Origin: Candidatus Heimdallarchaeota archaeon
GTDB lineage: Archaea; Asgardarchaeota; Heimdallarchaeia; Heimdallarchaeales; Kariarchaeaceae
Length of the DNA stretch: 64,000 bases
NCBI GenBank assembly: GCA_030149205.1
Contig: JASBSB010000006.1
Location: 124,001 to 188,000 of the forward strand
Direction: 5' to 3'
The first letter of the stretch is position 1. Every line of letters begins with the position of its first letter. The position numbers were made by a program, and so were the translations under genes. The notes beneath the pieces were generated by a model, which saw only the letters and a program-made list of their open reading frames with translations, was not told the origin of the DNA and did not search any database. Shown here one piece after another: positions 54,472 to 62,985 of the stretch.

Positions 54472-55572
54472 CTATTGTAATAAAGTTTCATAGATACTCT
54501 CGTATTCAGCAATTATTTTTTCTTTGTTAAATTTCTCTATTACAAATTTCCTACCAAACTCACCAAATCTGTTCCTTAAACTTTCATCACCCATTAATTT
54601 TTCTAATGAGTTTATGGCTGATTCTACAGAATTTACCTCAAATAGGTAACCAGCAGAACCATGTACACACACCTCAGGGATGCCACCCACGTTTGTAGCC
54701 CAAACGGGGGTACCTGATGACAATCCTTCAGCAATTGTCAATCCAAATGATTCAATCTGACTCGGAGCAGCTAAAATGGAGGAAGTTGAAAACTCTATTG
54801 GGATATCTTTTGTTGGAGGCTGAAACATTATTTTATCTAAAAACCCCCCCTCTTTTGCAATCCGATGACAAATCGGTCTCTCAGGCCCGTCACCTATTAA
54901 TTTAAGTTTCCAATTAGGGTAATTTTCTTGCACTTCACCAAAGATTTTCACTAAAAATGGAATTCTTTTGACCGGTCGGTAATTACTGGCTGCCACGATA
55001 ACTTTTTGTTTAGGTTGATCCTTTGGAGAAAATAACTCGGTGTCTATAAAATTATAAACTGTTAACGGTGTTTTTTCAAGAGAAAATGTCTCAGTTGCAA
55101 GATTAGACAAATAATTTGAAACTGTTGTTACTTGATTTGAATTATTCAAGGCTTCTCCAACTATTTCCTTTATCGAGTCTTTGTTACCAAGTGTATGAAC
55201 ATCTGAACCATGAAGCGTGACAACAGATTTTGACTTAGTTCCTTTTGTTGCTAAGTATGAAGAAACTGCATTTGGGATGCCATAATGAGTGTGAATTAAA
55301 TCTAAGCTATGTTCCTTTATAGCTTTTCTTATTGTATTTGCTAACGGAATTGTATAAAGTGCGCCGATCTCTTGAAATAATGGATACTTCTCCATTTCAA
55401 CATTGTGAAAAAATAAATTTGGATTTCCTTGAACTTTTTCATCAAGAAATAAAGGCTTTTTGTAGGAGATAATGTGAACTTCATGCCCTTTTTGGGACAG
55501 TTCAACTGCAAGATTACTTGCAACCATCCCACTACCACCCAATGTGGGAAAGCCAACAATCCCAATCTTCAC
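54472..55572 (-). CDS. bshA: BshA-like N-acetylglucosaminyl-malate synthase
   Basis: A 366-residue GT4-family glycosyltransferase. The N terminus MKIGIVGFPTLGGSGMVAS matches BshA (bacterial MKIGI-x-CYP-x-GGSGVVA). Other shared blocks are LDLIHTHYGIPNAVSSYLA, VVTLHGSDVHTLG, TVYNFIDTELF, ASNYRPVKRIPFLVKIF, LIGDGPERP and ESFGLTIAEGLSSGTPVWAT followed by GGIPEV. BshA joins GlcNAc from UDP-GlcNAc to L-malate, the first step of bacillithiol synthesis. The malate-binding pattern around LHGSD is kept. Together with bshB and bshC the full pathway is encoded within 13 kb. Confidence 0.86.
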   Translation of the reverse strand: MKIGIVGFPTLGGSGMVASNLAVELSQKGHEVHIISYKKPLFLDEKVQGNPNLFFHNVEMEKYPLFQEIGALYTIPLANTIRKAIKEHSLDLIHTHYGIPNAVSSYLATKGTKSKSVVTLHGSDVHTLGNKDSIKEIVGEALNNSNQVTTVSNYLSNLATETFSLEKTPLTVYNFIDTELFSPKDQPKQKVIVAASNYRPVKRIPFLVKIFGEVQENYPNWKLKLIGDGPERPICHRIAKEGGFLDKIMFQPPTKDIPIEFSTSSILAAPSQIESFGLTIAEGLSSGTPVWATNVGGIPEVCVHGSAGYLFEVNSVESAINSLEKLMGDESLRNRFGEFGRKFVIEKFNKEKIIAEYESIYETLLQ

Positions 55573-55663
55573 GGATGGTAAGTTTTCTGATGCTTAAAAA
55601 GAATTGTGAATTCGCTAATTGAATTCTATCACATAAATGGAACTATGAATTTGAAGACTAAAG

Positions 55664-55671
55664 TTATAAAC
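55664..55671 (+). promoter_or_regulatory. TATA-like box of tsr3
   Basis: TTATAAAC is centred 25 bases before the TTG start of tsr3 at 55692, consistent with a leaderless transcript starting at that TTG. Confidence 0.5.
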
Positions 55672-55691
55672 TTGATTAACTAATTAAATCA

Positions 55692-56225
55692 TTGAACAGA
55701 CTAAAGATTGTTCATTACAATCAATGCGATAGAAAAAAATGTTCTGGTACAAGATTAATAAATTTAGGGGTGGCAAAGCAGGTTTCGATTAAACAGATCA
55801 AAAGAGAAGTTGTACTATCACCCTTCGCTGAAAGAGTGATATCTGCTGAAGACAAAGAAACATTTAACAAATTTGGCTTAGTGGGAATGGATTTGAGTTG
55901 GAATAAAATTGCTTCAGACCTCAACAAATACAAATCAATTTTCAATAAGGGAACACCTAGAGCATTACCATTTTTGGTTGCCGCAAATACAGTTAATTTC
56001 GGAAAACCTACAAAACTAAACACTTTGGAAGCGATAGGGAGCGCACTTTGGATTCTTGGAGAAATGGAAGGTGCTGAGAAGGTATTTCAATCTGAAAAAT
56101 ATGGAAAAAACTTCATTGAATTGAACTACGAGAGACTGGAGAGATATGCTAAGGCAAAAAATGCTCAAGAAGTTATTCAAACCCAGGCTGATCTCATGAA
56201 AGAGCTTTACTCAGATTTAGCCTGA
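55692..56225 (+). CDS. tsr3: Tsr3-like rRNA aminocarboxypropyltransferase
   Basis: A 177-residue protein of the SPOUT-like Tsr3 family. It transfers the 3-amino-3-carboxypropyl group from SAM to a modified uridine of small-subunit rRNA (18S/16S). Marks are VHYNQCDRKKCSGTRLINLG at the start, GLVGMDLSWNKI, and PRALPFLVAANTVNFGKPTK followed by LNTLEAIGSALWILG. The TTG start at 55692 has a TATA-like box 25 bases upstream. Its end overlaps the convergent TPR gene by 19 bases. Confidence 0.88.
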   Translation: MNRLKIVHYNQCDRKKCSGTRLINLGVAKQVSIKQIKREVVLSPFAERVISAEDKETFNKFGLVGMDLSWNKIASDLNKYKSIFNKGTPRALPFLVAANTVNFGKPTKLNTLEAIGSALWILGEMEGAEKVFQSEKYGKNFIELNYERLERYAKAKNAQEVIQTQADLMKELYSDLA

Positions 56226-58429
56226 AGGAACACATCATTAATTAGATCATTAATGATATCAAATACGGGTGATCCACTCGTGATAACCTCAGTCTCATTA
56301 AAGTAATCAAGAACCTTCAGTATTTTTAGTTTATTCGTAAAATCTTTGAATCTGCGACGTGTGGTGTAGGTATCTGAGGCTGTGACTATTACACAGGTGT
56401 AATCATTTCCTATGGGATTTAAAAGTAATACATAACCTTCTTGTTCTATTTTGTTTAAACTACCACTTCCTAAGACCTCTCTGGAGAAAGTTGTTATTGC
56501 ACCAAGAAGAGCAGAAACCAAATATTCATCAATTTTTATCTGTGAATTTAATTTTCGAGTAAAAGCTGTTAATCCCGATGACTTCGTTATTAAGATCAAC
56601 GCAGGGACCTCATCTTGCTCTCTTGGTTCGTCTGAAGAAGTTGCTTGTTGTAATTGTAAAAGATTTAATAGTCGTATCCCCTCAAAAGCACTTAACTTAG
56701 CCAAATTGTTACTTTCGAACCATGACCTAAAGCCATCAATAATACCCTCAGCCTCACTATTAAACTCCATTTCTAAACTTACTGAAACCGATTGGAGTCG
56801 TTTATTTATCAGTTGTAACTCTTTTTTCTGTTCTTCTGTGGTTTCCTCTGTTACCAGGGTTTCCGTTACCTCAAGAATGATCTGGTTTGCACCCCTTTCT
56901 CGATTTATGCATAAATTTGCGTAAGCCTCAACAATGAAGAATATCATGTTATAATATGGATTTTCTAATTTTAGGATAATGGGTCTTAAGTCGCTTAATA
57001 TTTCAAGAATAAGTTTGATATCCTCTTGAGTTCCATCATTAATGAACAATCTAAAGAGAACCTCAAGATATATGATATTCAACTCTAAGATTTGAGAAAA
57101 TTGATTTTCCTTCTCAGCTACTTCGATACCTTTTTCCACAATCAGTTTTGCGTCACGGAGATTTCCCTTTTTCATAAAAAATACGGAACTTGCATTAATA
57201 AACCATCCAAAGGCATATCGATCGACTATGTTGATTTGATTTACATTCTTAAGTGCAAGCACAAGCTTGTCAAGAGATGAAAAGTTATCAAAGGTGGTTT
57301 CCGCCAATCTCCCTATGAAGATTTCAGCTTCTGGAAAGCTGTTTAATTTGGAATAAAGGTTAGCGAAGTATGCAAAAGTGGCAGGTTCTTTATCATCTGT
57401 AAGTGTAAAGAGGTGTTCTGCCTTTTCTAAAAAGGTTTTTGCGAGTTTTGTGTTGTTACTTTCAAGATAAAGCTTACTTACAAGGAGAGAATAAACTAAT
57501 GACATATTGTAAGTACTCATTTCGTTTAATGTCACAATCACTTGTTCTAATAATTCTCTTCCCTCCTCTCTTCTCCCCTGGACAATTTGACCAACTGCCA
57601 AATTTGCACCTACAGCACCAAATTCTCTCCTGGCCTGAATTAGAGCAAATTGATCAATTGATTCATTCCAAACTTTAAATCCAAGTGATGCTTCGTTTTT
57701 CATCATAAATTGAATGCCCTTCAAGTTGAGATATTGACCATAGTAATAGGGGTCTGAAACACTGTCAATCCAAGAATTCAAAAATTGAATTGTCTCATTA
57801 AATTTTTCAATATCTCCTGAATAAAGAGATTTTATGATAAGGAGTATATAGCCAGGTAATACAAAATTACTCAGTTGATTTTTTGGAATAACTTTCTTGA
57901 ATTGACGAGAATCAGTAAATAATTCGTATTTTCTTATGAATTGATCTGCAAGATCCATATTACGTGAGTAGATCGAATTTAATCCCAATGCATAAATTAT
58001 TTGTAAATATTGCAAAGTTTCAATAAAGGTCAATCCAAAAGATATGTTTTCAGTTAAACTGTCTAATTCCTCATTCAGATCCTCTTTTACTGCATCATAC
58101 TGTGCTTTATAAATCAGAGACATATAATAATAAATTTTAAAATTTCTATTGTCTGTAAACTCCTGAGTTAGCTTCTCTAACATGGAATATTTTCCTTGTA
58201 TGAAGTATAATTTTGCCAAAATGAATGACAAAATCTCAGAACCCTTTGTAGAAACTCGAAACGTGCTTTCCATTGCTTGGGCAAAATCAACATAAAAGTT
58301 ATCAGATTTTGTTACCCTCTCCCAAGATAGAAGAAAACTATCAATTTCAGAGGCGGATAACTCATTAAAATAAAGATTAAGTTCATCTGGAATTGATAGT
58401 TTCCCTAGGTCAGCCGAAGTATACTCCAT
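56207..58429 (-). CDS. TPR-repeat protein with C-terminal longin/roadblock-like domain
   Basis: A 740-residue soluble protein. Residues about 1-560 are all-helical, with tetratricopeptide-like pairs (for example NLAVGQIVQGRREEGRELLE). The C-terminal 130 residues (ALILITKSSGLTAFTRKLNS, LVSALLGAITTFSREVLGSG, YTCVIVTASDTYTTRRRFKD) have the alternating pattern of longin/roadblock folds that in Asgards are linked with small GTPases. The domain call is by pattern only. A scaffold role is likely; target unknown. Confidence 0.6.
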   Translation of the reverse strand: MEYTSADLGKLSIPDELNLYFNELSASEIDSFLLSWERVTKSDNFYVDFAQAMESTFRVSTKGSEILSFILAKLYFIQGKYSMLEKLTQEFTDNRNFKIYYYMSLIYKAQYDAVKEDLNEELDSLTENISFGLTFIETLQYLQIIYALGLNSIYSRNMDLADQFIRKYELFTDSRQFKKVIPKNQLSNFVLPGYILLIIKSLYSGDIEKFNETIQFLNSWIDSVSDPYYYGQYLNLKGIQFMMKNEASLGFKVWNESIDQFALIQARREFGAVGANLAVGQIVQGRREEGRELLEQVIVTLNEMSTYNMSLVYSLLVSKLYLESNNTKLAKTFLEKAEHLFTLTDDKEPATFAYFANLYSKLNSFPEAEIFIGRLAETTFDNFSSLDKLVLALKNVNQINIVDRYAFGWFINASSVFFMKKGNLRDAKLIVEKGIEVAEKENQFSQILELNIIYLEVLFRLFINDGTQEDIKLILEILSDLRPIILKLENPYYNMIFFIVEAYANLCINRERGANQIILEVTETLVTEETTEEQKKELQLINKRLQSVSVSLEMEFNSEAEGIIDGFRSWFESNNLAKLSAFEGIRLLNLLQLQQATSSDEPREQDEVPALILITKSSGLTAFTRKLNSQIKIDEYLVSALLGAITTFSREVLGSGSLNKIEQEGYVLLLNPIGNDYTCVIVTASDTYTTRRRFKDFTNKLKILKVLDYFNETEVITSGSPVFDIINDLINDVFLQAKSE

Positions 58430-58527
58430 GAGGTAAGTGTTGTTAGCTATCGCTTTATATAAAGTTTCTAGGGAACTTAAAGAGTAGAAAAATTCAGTTC
58501 TAAGGTTTCTACGTTAGAATTTTTTCA

Positions 58528-59409
58528 TCATCCTCTGTCTATTTTTAAGTCATCTGACAACTTATTTATCCATGATAAAATTTCATTAAAAGTATCTTCT
58601 CGGTTAGTTTCATTAAGATTTTCGTGAAAGTTTTCAGGAATTTCATACACCTTAGATAATTTATTTTTCACATGTTCCGTCAGTAACTTTAGTGAAACAT
58701 CTTTGTTCGCTAAATGATCATCACCAGCAATTACAGCAAAAACTGGAAGATTTATATCAGGGAAATTATTGATCAGCTTTTTTTGAGCTGTAAGTAATTG
58801 ACTGGCCATCTTCATACTTGATTTACTTCCTCTTAATTCGTTATGTTGGTCTCTTTGAAATTGCTCTGTAATTTTCTTATCGTGGGAAAGCATATTTGTA
58901 AAATCATCCATGGGAACCGGTTTTTTAGGCAGGATTTTTGAAACAACACTTGACACTCTTATGATTAATGGGTGAACAGGGATCGCGTTTTGATAATAAG
59001 GAGACGATAAAATTAATCCTTTGGCCCCCAAAGCTTCAATTCTTTCTGGGTACTCCATAATTAGGGAAGTTAATATTAACCCTCCCATTGAGTGACCCAG
59101 AAGGAATAGTGGAGTTTCAGAGTACTGTTTGTGAACATGTTCCAAAAAGTATAGTGAATCATTCAATAGTTGACTATAACTTTCGAAATGAGATAAATAC
59201 TGTTTATGTCCTCTCAGATCATATGATACGGTTAAAAACCCGTGTTTCTTTAAATATAACCCCACATTTCTGTAATCACCAGCATGTGCCATCCCCCCAT
59301 GAATCGCACAAATTACTCCTTTAATATCATCTTTAGGTTTCCAGTAATGAACATCTGTACTAAAATCATTAGAAATTTGAAGTTTTTCTATAGAAGATTC
59401 GTCAAACAT
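58528..59409 (-). CDS. alpha/beta hydrolase (monoacylglycerol-lipase-like)
   Basis: A 293-residue serine hydrolase. An oxyanion-loop region is GVICAIHGGMAHAGDYRNVG, followed by SYDLRGHKQYLSH. The nucleophile elbow is LLGHSMGGLILTSL near residue 107. The acid is in FAVIAGDDHLANKD and the histidine in IPENFHENLNE. The layout matches the monoacylglycerol lipase/lysophospholipase branch. No signal peptide, so it is cytoplasmic. Substrate not certain. Confidence 0.84.
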   Translation of the reverse strand: MFDESSIEKLQISNDFSTDVHYWKPKDDIKGVICAIHGGMAHAGDYRNVGLYLKKHGFLTVSYDLRGHKQYLSHFESYSQLLNDSLYFLEHVHKQYSETPLFLLGHSMGGLILTSLIMEYPERIEALGAKGLILSSPYYQNAIPVHPLIIRVSSVVSKILPKKPVPMDDFTNMLSHDKKITEQFQRDQHNELRGSKSSMKMASQLLTAQKKLINNFPDINLPVFAVIAGDDHLANKDVSLKLLTEHVKNKLSKVYEIPENFHENLNETNREDTFNEILSWINKLSDDLKIDRG

Positions 59410-59501
59410 GATTTAACTGAGTTTGAGAAATATTTAAATTTAAATTGAAGTTATTGGATATTTATGGGGATTTAATATAAGAGTTTACTATTTACAGTTT
59501 T

Positions 59502-61370
59502 TTAAATTTGAGCAACACCATATCCATTGTACGGAGTCCATGCTGTAGATGCAGTTTGGTAGGCAAGAGTGTGTAACAACCCTCTTAAAGTGGATGAACC
59601 AGTGTCTGAGAAAGTGCCTACTGGTAAATGACCATATTGACTGATTAATATTGCGATTACTCCTGTTACATGTGGTGTGGCCATAGAGGTACCTGCCCAT
59701 AGAGCATAAGATGAATCTTTAAAGGTTGAAAAGATCATTTCACCTGGTGCAACAACTTCAAGATAAGATTCAGTATTCGAAAAAACTGAGACCTGATCCT
59801 TTATGTTAGAAGAACCAACAGCAATCACCTCAGGATAAGCTCCGGGGTATGAAACAGGTTCAAGTGTTGAAGTATTTCCATCACCATTGTTTCCAGCTGC
59901 TGCAACCAGCGCAACGTTATGAGAATATGCGAACTGAATTGCTGTGTGGAAAGACTGTGGTGGAACCTCACCTTGTGTGTCAAAGGACATTGAGATAATG
60001 TTTGCATCATCTTTTGTCCCTACAACTCCATCAGGCCCTCTTACTGCTGCATATATTGCTTGAGTTGCCCAACTGTATTCACCTTTACCTGTAGTACCAT
60101 CAACCACCTTCATGGAATATAATTTTGCACCAGGGGCAACTCCCACTACACCTTGTCCATTCTTCAAGGCTGCGATTGTACCTGCTACATGAGTCCCATG
60201 ACCACTGACGTCTGTTAATCCAGTTCCAGTGAAATCCTTACTCCAAACTACCTGACCAGCTAAGTCGGGATGTGAAGCATCAATACCACTATCAAGGACG
60301 GCAATATTTACACCAGAGCCAGTTGAGGATGTAAGAGATATCTTATTATGTAAGACTCTTTGAACTCCCCAAGGTGTTTCTGGGTTGAGATTTGCCCATG
60401 ATGGTAATGAATGACCCTTTACTATATCCAAGATTGAACCTACTGATAAGTTTTTCATGGATTTGACGGTAGCTTTAAGATCTTTGAACAGAGTATTCAA
60501 TGATTTCAATGAGTCTATTCTTTGCTTCAGTTCTGACTTTACGGTTTTTAATGTGTCAACAGAAAAGTTAGATTCTTCAGGGTGCTTGAGCAAGTCATTA
60601 ACCCATTTTAACATTGACCGATGCATATCAACCATATTATTTCTAGCATCTTTCAGATCAGAAATTGCAGTTTTCAGATCTTTAATAGCTTGGTGAACTG
60701 TTGTAGAACCATCCCAATTTTTGGCATAATGTAATGCTACACTCCAGTAGGGAACGCTCCAGTAGGGGACACTCCAATAAGGAACGCTCCAATAAGGAAC
60801 ACTCCAGAAAGGAGTACTCTCAAAGGGGACGCTCCAGTAGGGTGAGTTCTCATAGGGGACACTCCAGTAGGGGACACTCCAGTAGGGGACGCTCCAATAG
60901 GGGACGCTCCAGTAGGGGACGCTCCAGTAGGGGACACTCCAGTAGGGTGAGTTCTCATAGGGGACACTCCAATAGGGGACGCTCCAGTAAGGAACACTCC
61001 AGTAGGGTGAGTTCTCATAGGGGACACTCCAATAGGGGACGCTCCAATAAGGAACGCTCCAGTAGGGTGAGTTCTCATAGGGGACACTCCAGTAGGGGAC
61101 ACTCCAGTAAGGAACACTCCAGTAGGGGACGCTCCAGTAAGGAACACTCCAGTAAGGAACACTCCAATAGGGGACGCTCCAGTAAGGAACACTCCAGTAG
61201 GGTGAATTCGAAAACGGAGTTGATGCAAATGCTGAACTCTTAATTCCTGCAGATGAAAAGGATTGAGGGTTATGCTGAGTTGAGTCAGCTACCACAGTTC
61301 CAATTCCTGGGAAAAGAGCACTTAGCATTACTATTGAGATGACAATGGAAAGTATTTGCCTTCTATTTAT
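59502..61370 (-). CDS. secreted subtilisin-like protease with 32 tandem five-residue repeats
   Basis: A subtilase of 622 residues if started at AUA 61370, or 608 from ATG 61328. I prefer AUA: it sits 7 bases after AAGGAGG and gives a complete signal peptide (NRRQILSIVISIVMLSALF), which the ATG form lacks. After the signal come 32 five-residue units, mostly YWSVP, then a coiled-coil-like helical region (DLKTAISDLKDARNNMVDMH and onward). The S8 domain follows, with triad Asp in VLDSGIDASHPD, His in GHGTHVAGTIA and Ser in GTSMATPHVTG (about residues 346, 377 and 547 in ATG numbering). The role of the repeats is unknown. Confidence 0.85.
   Translation of the reverse strand: MNRRQILSIVISIVMLSALFPGIGTVVADSTQHNPQSFSSAGIKSSAFASTPFSNSPYWSVPYWSVPYWSVPYWSVPYWSVPYWSVPYWSVPYWSVPYENSPYWSVPYWSVPYWSVPYENSPYWSVPYWSVPYWSVPYENSPYWSVPYWSVPYWSVPYWSVPYWSVPYWSVPYENSPYWSVPFESTPFWSVPYWSVPYWSVPYWSVPYWSVALHYAKNWDGSTTVHQAIKDLKTAISDLKDARNNMVDMHRSMLKWVNDLLKHPEESNFSVDTLKTVKSELKQRIDSLKSLNTLFKDLKATVKSMKNLSVGSILDIVKGHSLPSWANLNPETPWGVQRVLHNKISLTSSTGSGVNIAVLDSGIDASHPDLAGQVVWSKDFTGTGLTDVSGHGTHVAGTIAALKNGQGVVGVAPGAKLYSMKVVDGTTGKGEYSWATQAIYAAVRGPDGVVGTKDDANIISMSFDTQGEVPPQSFHTAIQFAYSHNVALVAAAGNNGDGNTSTLEPVSYPGAYPEVIAVGSSNIKDQVSVFSNTESYLEVVAPGEMIFSTFKDSSYALWAGTSMATPHVTGVIAILISQYGHLPVGTFSDTGSSTLRGLLHTLAYQTASTAWTPYNGYGVAQI
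60735..61214. repeat. 32 tandem 15-base repeats inside the subtilase gene
   Basis: Exactly 480 bases, in frame, encoding 26 Trp-containing units (mostly YWSVP, with one FWSVP and one YWSVA), four YENSP, one FESTP and one FSNSP. YENSP units interrupt the Trp runs at irregular spacing (8, 3, 3, 6, 1). Silent variation is seen at Tyr (TAC/TAT), Ser (AGC/AGT) and Val (GTC/GTT), so the tract is not a fresh slippage product and appears maintained for its peptide sequence. Confidence 0.95.
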
Positions 61371-61384
61371 GGTAATTCCTCCTT
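61368..61384 (-). promoter_or_regulatory. Shine-Dalgarno site before an AUA start
   Basis: On the minus strand AAGGAGG (61378-61384) is followed by 7 bases and then ATA (61368-61370), in frame with the subtilase. A TAA stop lies in frame at 61383-61385, so no ordinary start is possible upstream of the ATG at 61328. Most nearby genes lack such a site and look leaderless. Confidence 0.55.
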
Positions 61385-61577
61385 AAAAGTCGTCGATTGA
61401 CAACTAAGATGCAATGTTTAACTATTCTTACTTAATAAACTTTTTGCAGTTATTAATTGAGTAGTTATTTTTCATAAGGAAATAATTATTAAATTTATTT
61501 TTCGAATTGTTTAACATTTTTTATTTTTGCTTGTTTAATGTATTAACAAAAAATGGAGGATAAAATGACAAGAAGCA

Positions 61578-61587
61578 TTTATATAAG
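61578..61587 (+). promoter_or_regulatory. TATA-like box of the GNAT gene
   Basis: TTTATATAAG is centred about 24 bases before the GTG at 61606. An ATG in another frame at 61604 overlaps this GTG but has no long frame. Confidence 0.5.
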
Positions 61588-61605
61588 CATGCGAAAAAGT
61601 TACAT

Positions 61606-62283
61606 GTGGTTGATGGCAAAAGAAAATCAACAAAAAATTCTCTATCTAATTTTGGATCCAGCCTGAAAATTAAGAGATTAATCAGAAGAGACGTCAGTCC
61701 TAATTTTATAAATAAAAGTTTAGAAAAACACCTTTTCTATCAAATGGAGATGCCCTTTGCAGAAGCACAAGCTAAGAAGAAAGAAATTAAAACAAAAGTC
61801 AGTAGTCATCCAGTAGCTTCTCAAGTTATAATTAAAAAATTGGATCATACTGAAGATAGTGAGACTTTCTGTGAAATGTATAATGAGATATTTCTTGCTG
61901 CTCCAGATCCATCCAGGGATTTAAGTCTTGAAGAGGTCAAATTATTCGATGAGAATTTGACATTCATTGCAAAAATTGGTTCAACTTTTGCAGGATTTGT
62001 CTATTTAAATATAATTACAAGTTTTTCAGACCCTAAGGCAAAGTCTGGTATCATTGCTGGCATTGGAGTCAGACCAAGATATAGGGGAAAAAAAATTGGG
62101 CTCAAGCTCATATATCATGCTATTAAAAGTTTGGAAAAATATTCTGTAGATTATCTTGCATGTGAAGTTTATGAGAAAAATGAACCTTCTATGAAGATGT
62201 TTCTTTCTTTGGGGATGAACATTATAAATAAGATTTATCTTGAAGATGAGAATACCACAAAAAGTAACACAAATACAGGCTAA
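61606..62283 (+). CDS. GNAT-family N-acetyltransferase with N-terminal extension
   Basis: A 225-residue protein starting at GTG 61606. The first 70 residues are a Lys-rich, probably flexible extension. The GNAT core follows from about residue 80, with the acetyl-CoA-binding GIGVRPRYRGKKIGLKLIYH (R-x-x-G-x-K/G type) near residue 150. The end is CEVYEKNEPSMKMFLSLGMN, the usual last strand and helix. The basic N terminus could bind nucleic acid or a membrane. Acceptor unknown. Confidence 0.8.
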   Translation: MVDGKRKSTKNSLSNFGSSLKIKRLIRRDVSPNFINKSLEKHLFYQMEMPFAEAQAKKKEIKTKVSSHPVASQVIIKKLDHTEDSETFCEMYNEIFLAAPDPSRDLSLEEVKLFDENLTFIAKIGSTFAGFVYLNIITSFSDPKAKSGIIAGIGVRPRYRGKKIGLKLIYHAIKSLEKYSVDYLACEVYEKNEPSMKMFLSLGMNIINKIYLEDENTTKSNTNTG

Positions 62284-62316
62284 AAACAGAACTGTTATTA
62301 AAATAGGTCTAGAATA

Positions 62317-62985
62317 ATGGGTATGGAATTATCTGAATATTTGGGTGGCATCTATCCAAAATTCATATCGGAAGAGGATTTGAAGAAGATTAAAAGGTCA
62401 CCAAGGACATTTTTTAAGGATAAAACACTCCTCAGCTTGGATCTAAGTGGAATACATCTCCCGGTAATCCAAAAAAATTTTTTTGAGAAATTAACAGACC
62501 TTGAAACCCTAATTCTTGCCAATAATGATATTGAATACATTCCTGAAGGATCTTTTCAAAGTTGTGGTAAACTGCAAACGTTGGATATTTCTAACAACCC
62601 AATCTATTCTCTGCATAAAAATGCATTAGTTGGCTTGGAAAATATAAAACATATTAATTTGTCACACACACTTATCTATCAGTTTGACAACAATCAAGAG
62701 TTCCCTGAAAATTTGGAATCTTTAAATTTACGCTCAACCTTAATTAATGACCTTTTAGAAGGTGATAATCTAAGAGATTTTATAGTTAGGGTTCAAAGCA
62801 ATAAAATGAATTTTATGAGAAAGGTACCTGCAAAGCAATATTTTTGGAACACTCTAAAGTTTACCTATCTTGGCTTGGGTTTTCTTCTGGTTAATCCCCT
62901 TCTAGGAGGGGTGAATTTGGGATACCTATCTCTCTCGCTAATCCTATTTGCATTTTTCGTAGGATTGGATTTAAGAGAAATTTAA
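62317..62985 (+). CDS. leucine-rich-repeat protein with C-terminal membrane helices
   Basis: A 222-residue protein. Residues about 40-140 hold four or five leucine-rich repeats (for example LETLILANNDIEYIPEGSF and LQTLDISNNPIYSLHKNAL). The last 50 residues have two hydrophobic segments (LGLGFLLVNPLLGGVNLGYL, then LSLILFAFFVGLDL). The repeats are probably cytoplasmic and the chain anchored at its C terminus, as there is no signal peptide. It overlaps the convergent gelsolin gene by 4 bases. Partners unknown. Confidence 0.78.
   Translation: MGMELSEYLGGIYPKFISEEDLKKIKRSPRTFFKDKTLLSLDLSGIHLPVIQKNFFEKLTDLETLILANNDIEYIPEGSFQSCGKLQTLDISNNPIYSLHKNALVGLENIKHINLSHTLIYQFDNNQEFPENLESLNLRSTLINDLLEGDNLRDFIVRVQSNKMNFMRKVPAKQYFWNTLKFTYLGLGFLLVNPLLGGVNLGYLSLSLILFAFFVGLDLREI

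Noticed and set aside
60735-61214. CRISPR-like array of short repeats
   Set aside because: The 15-base units are directly contiguous with no spacers, stay in frame with a protease and have no cas genes nearby.
60734-61243. Open frames on both strands rich in His-Ser-Arg-Gly or Thr-Gly-Val repeats
   Set aside because: They are other-frame readings of the 15-base repeat tract of the subtilase; the repeat has no stops in several frames. Only the frame continuing into the S8 domain has a signal peptide and conserved motifs.
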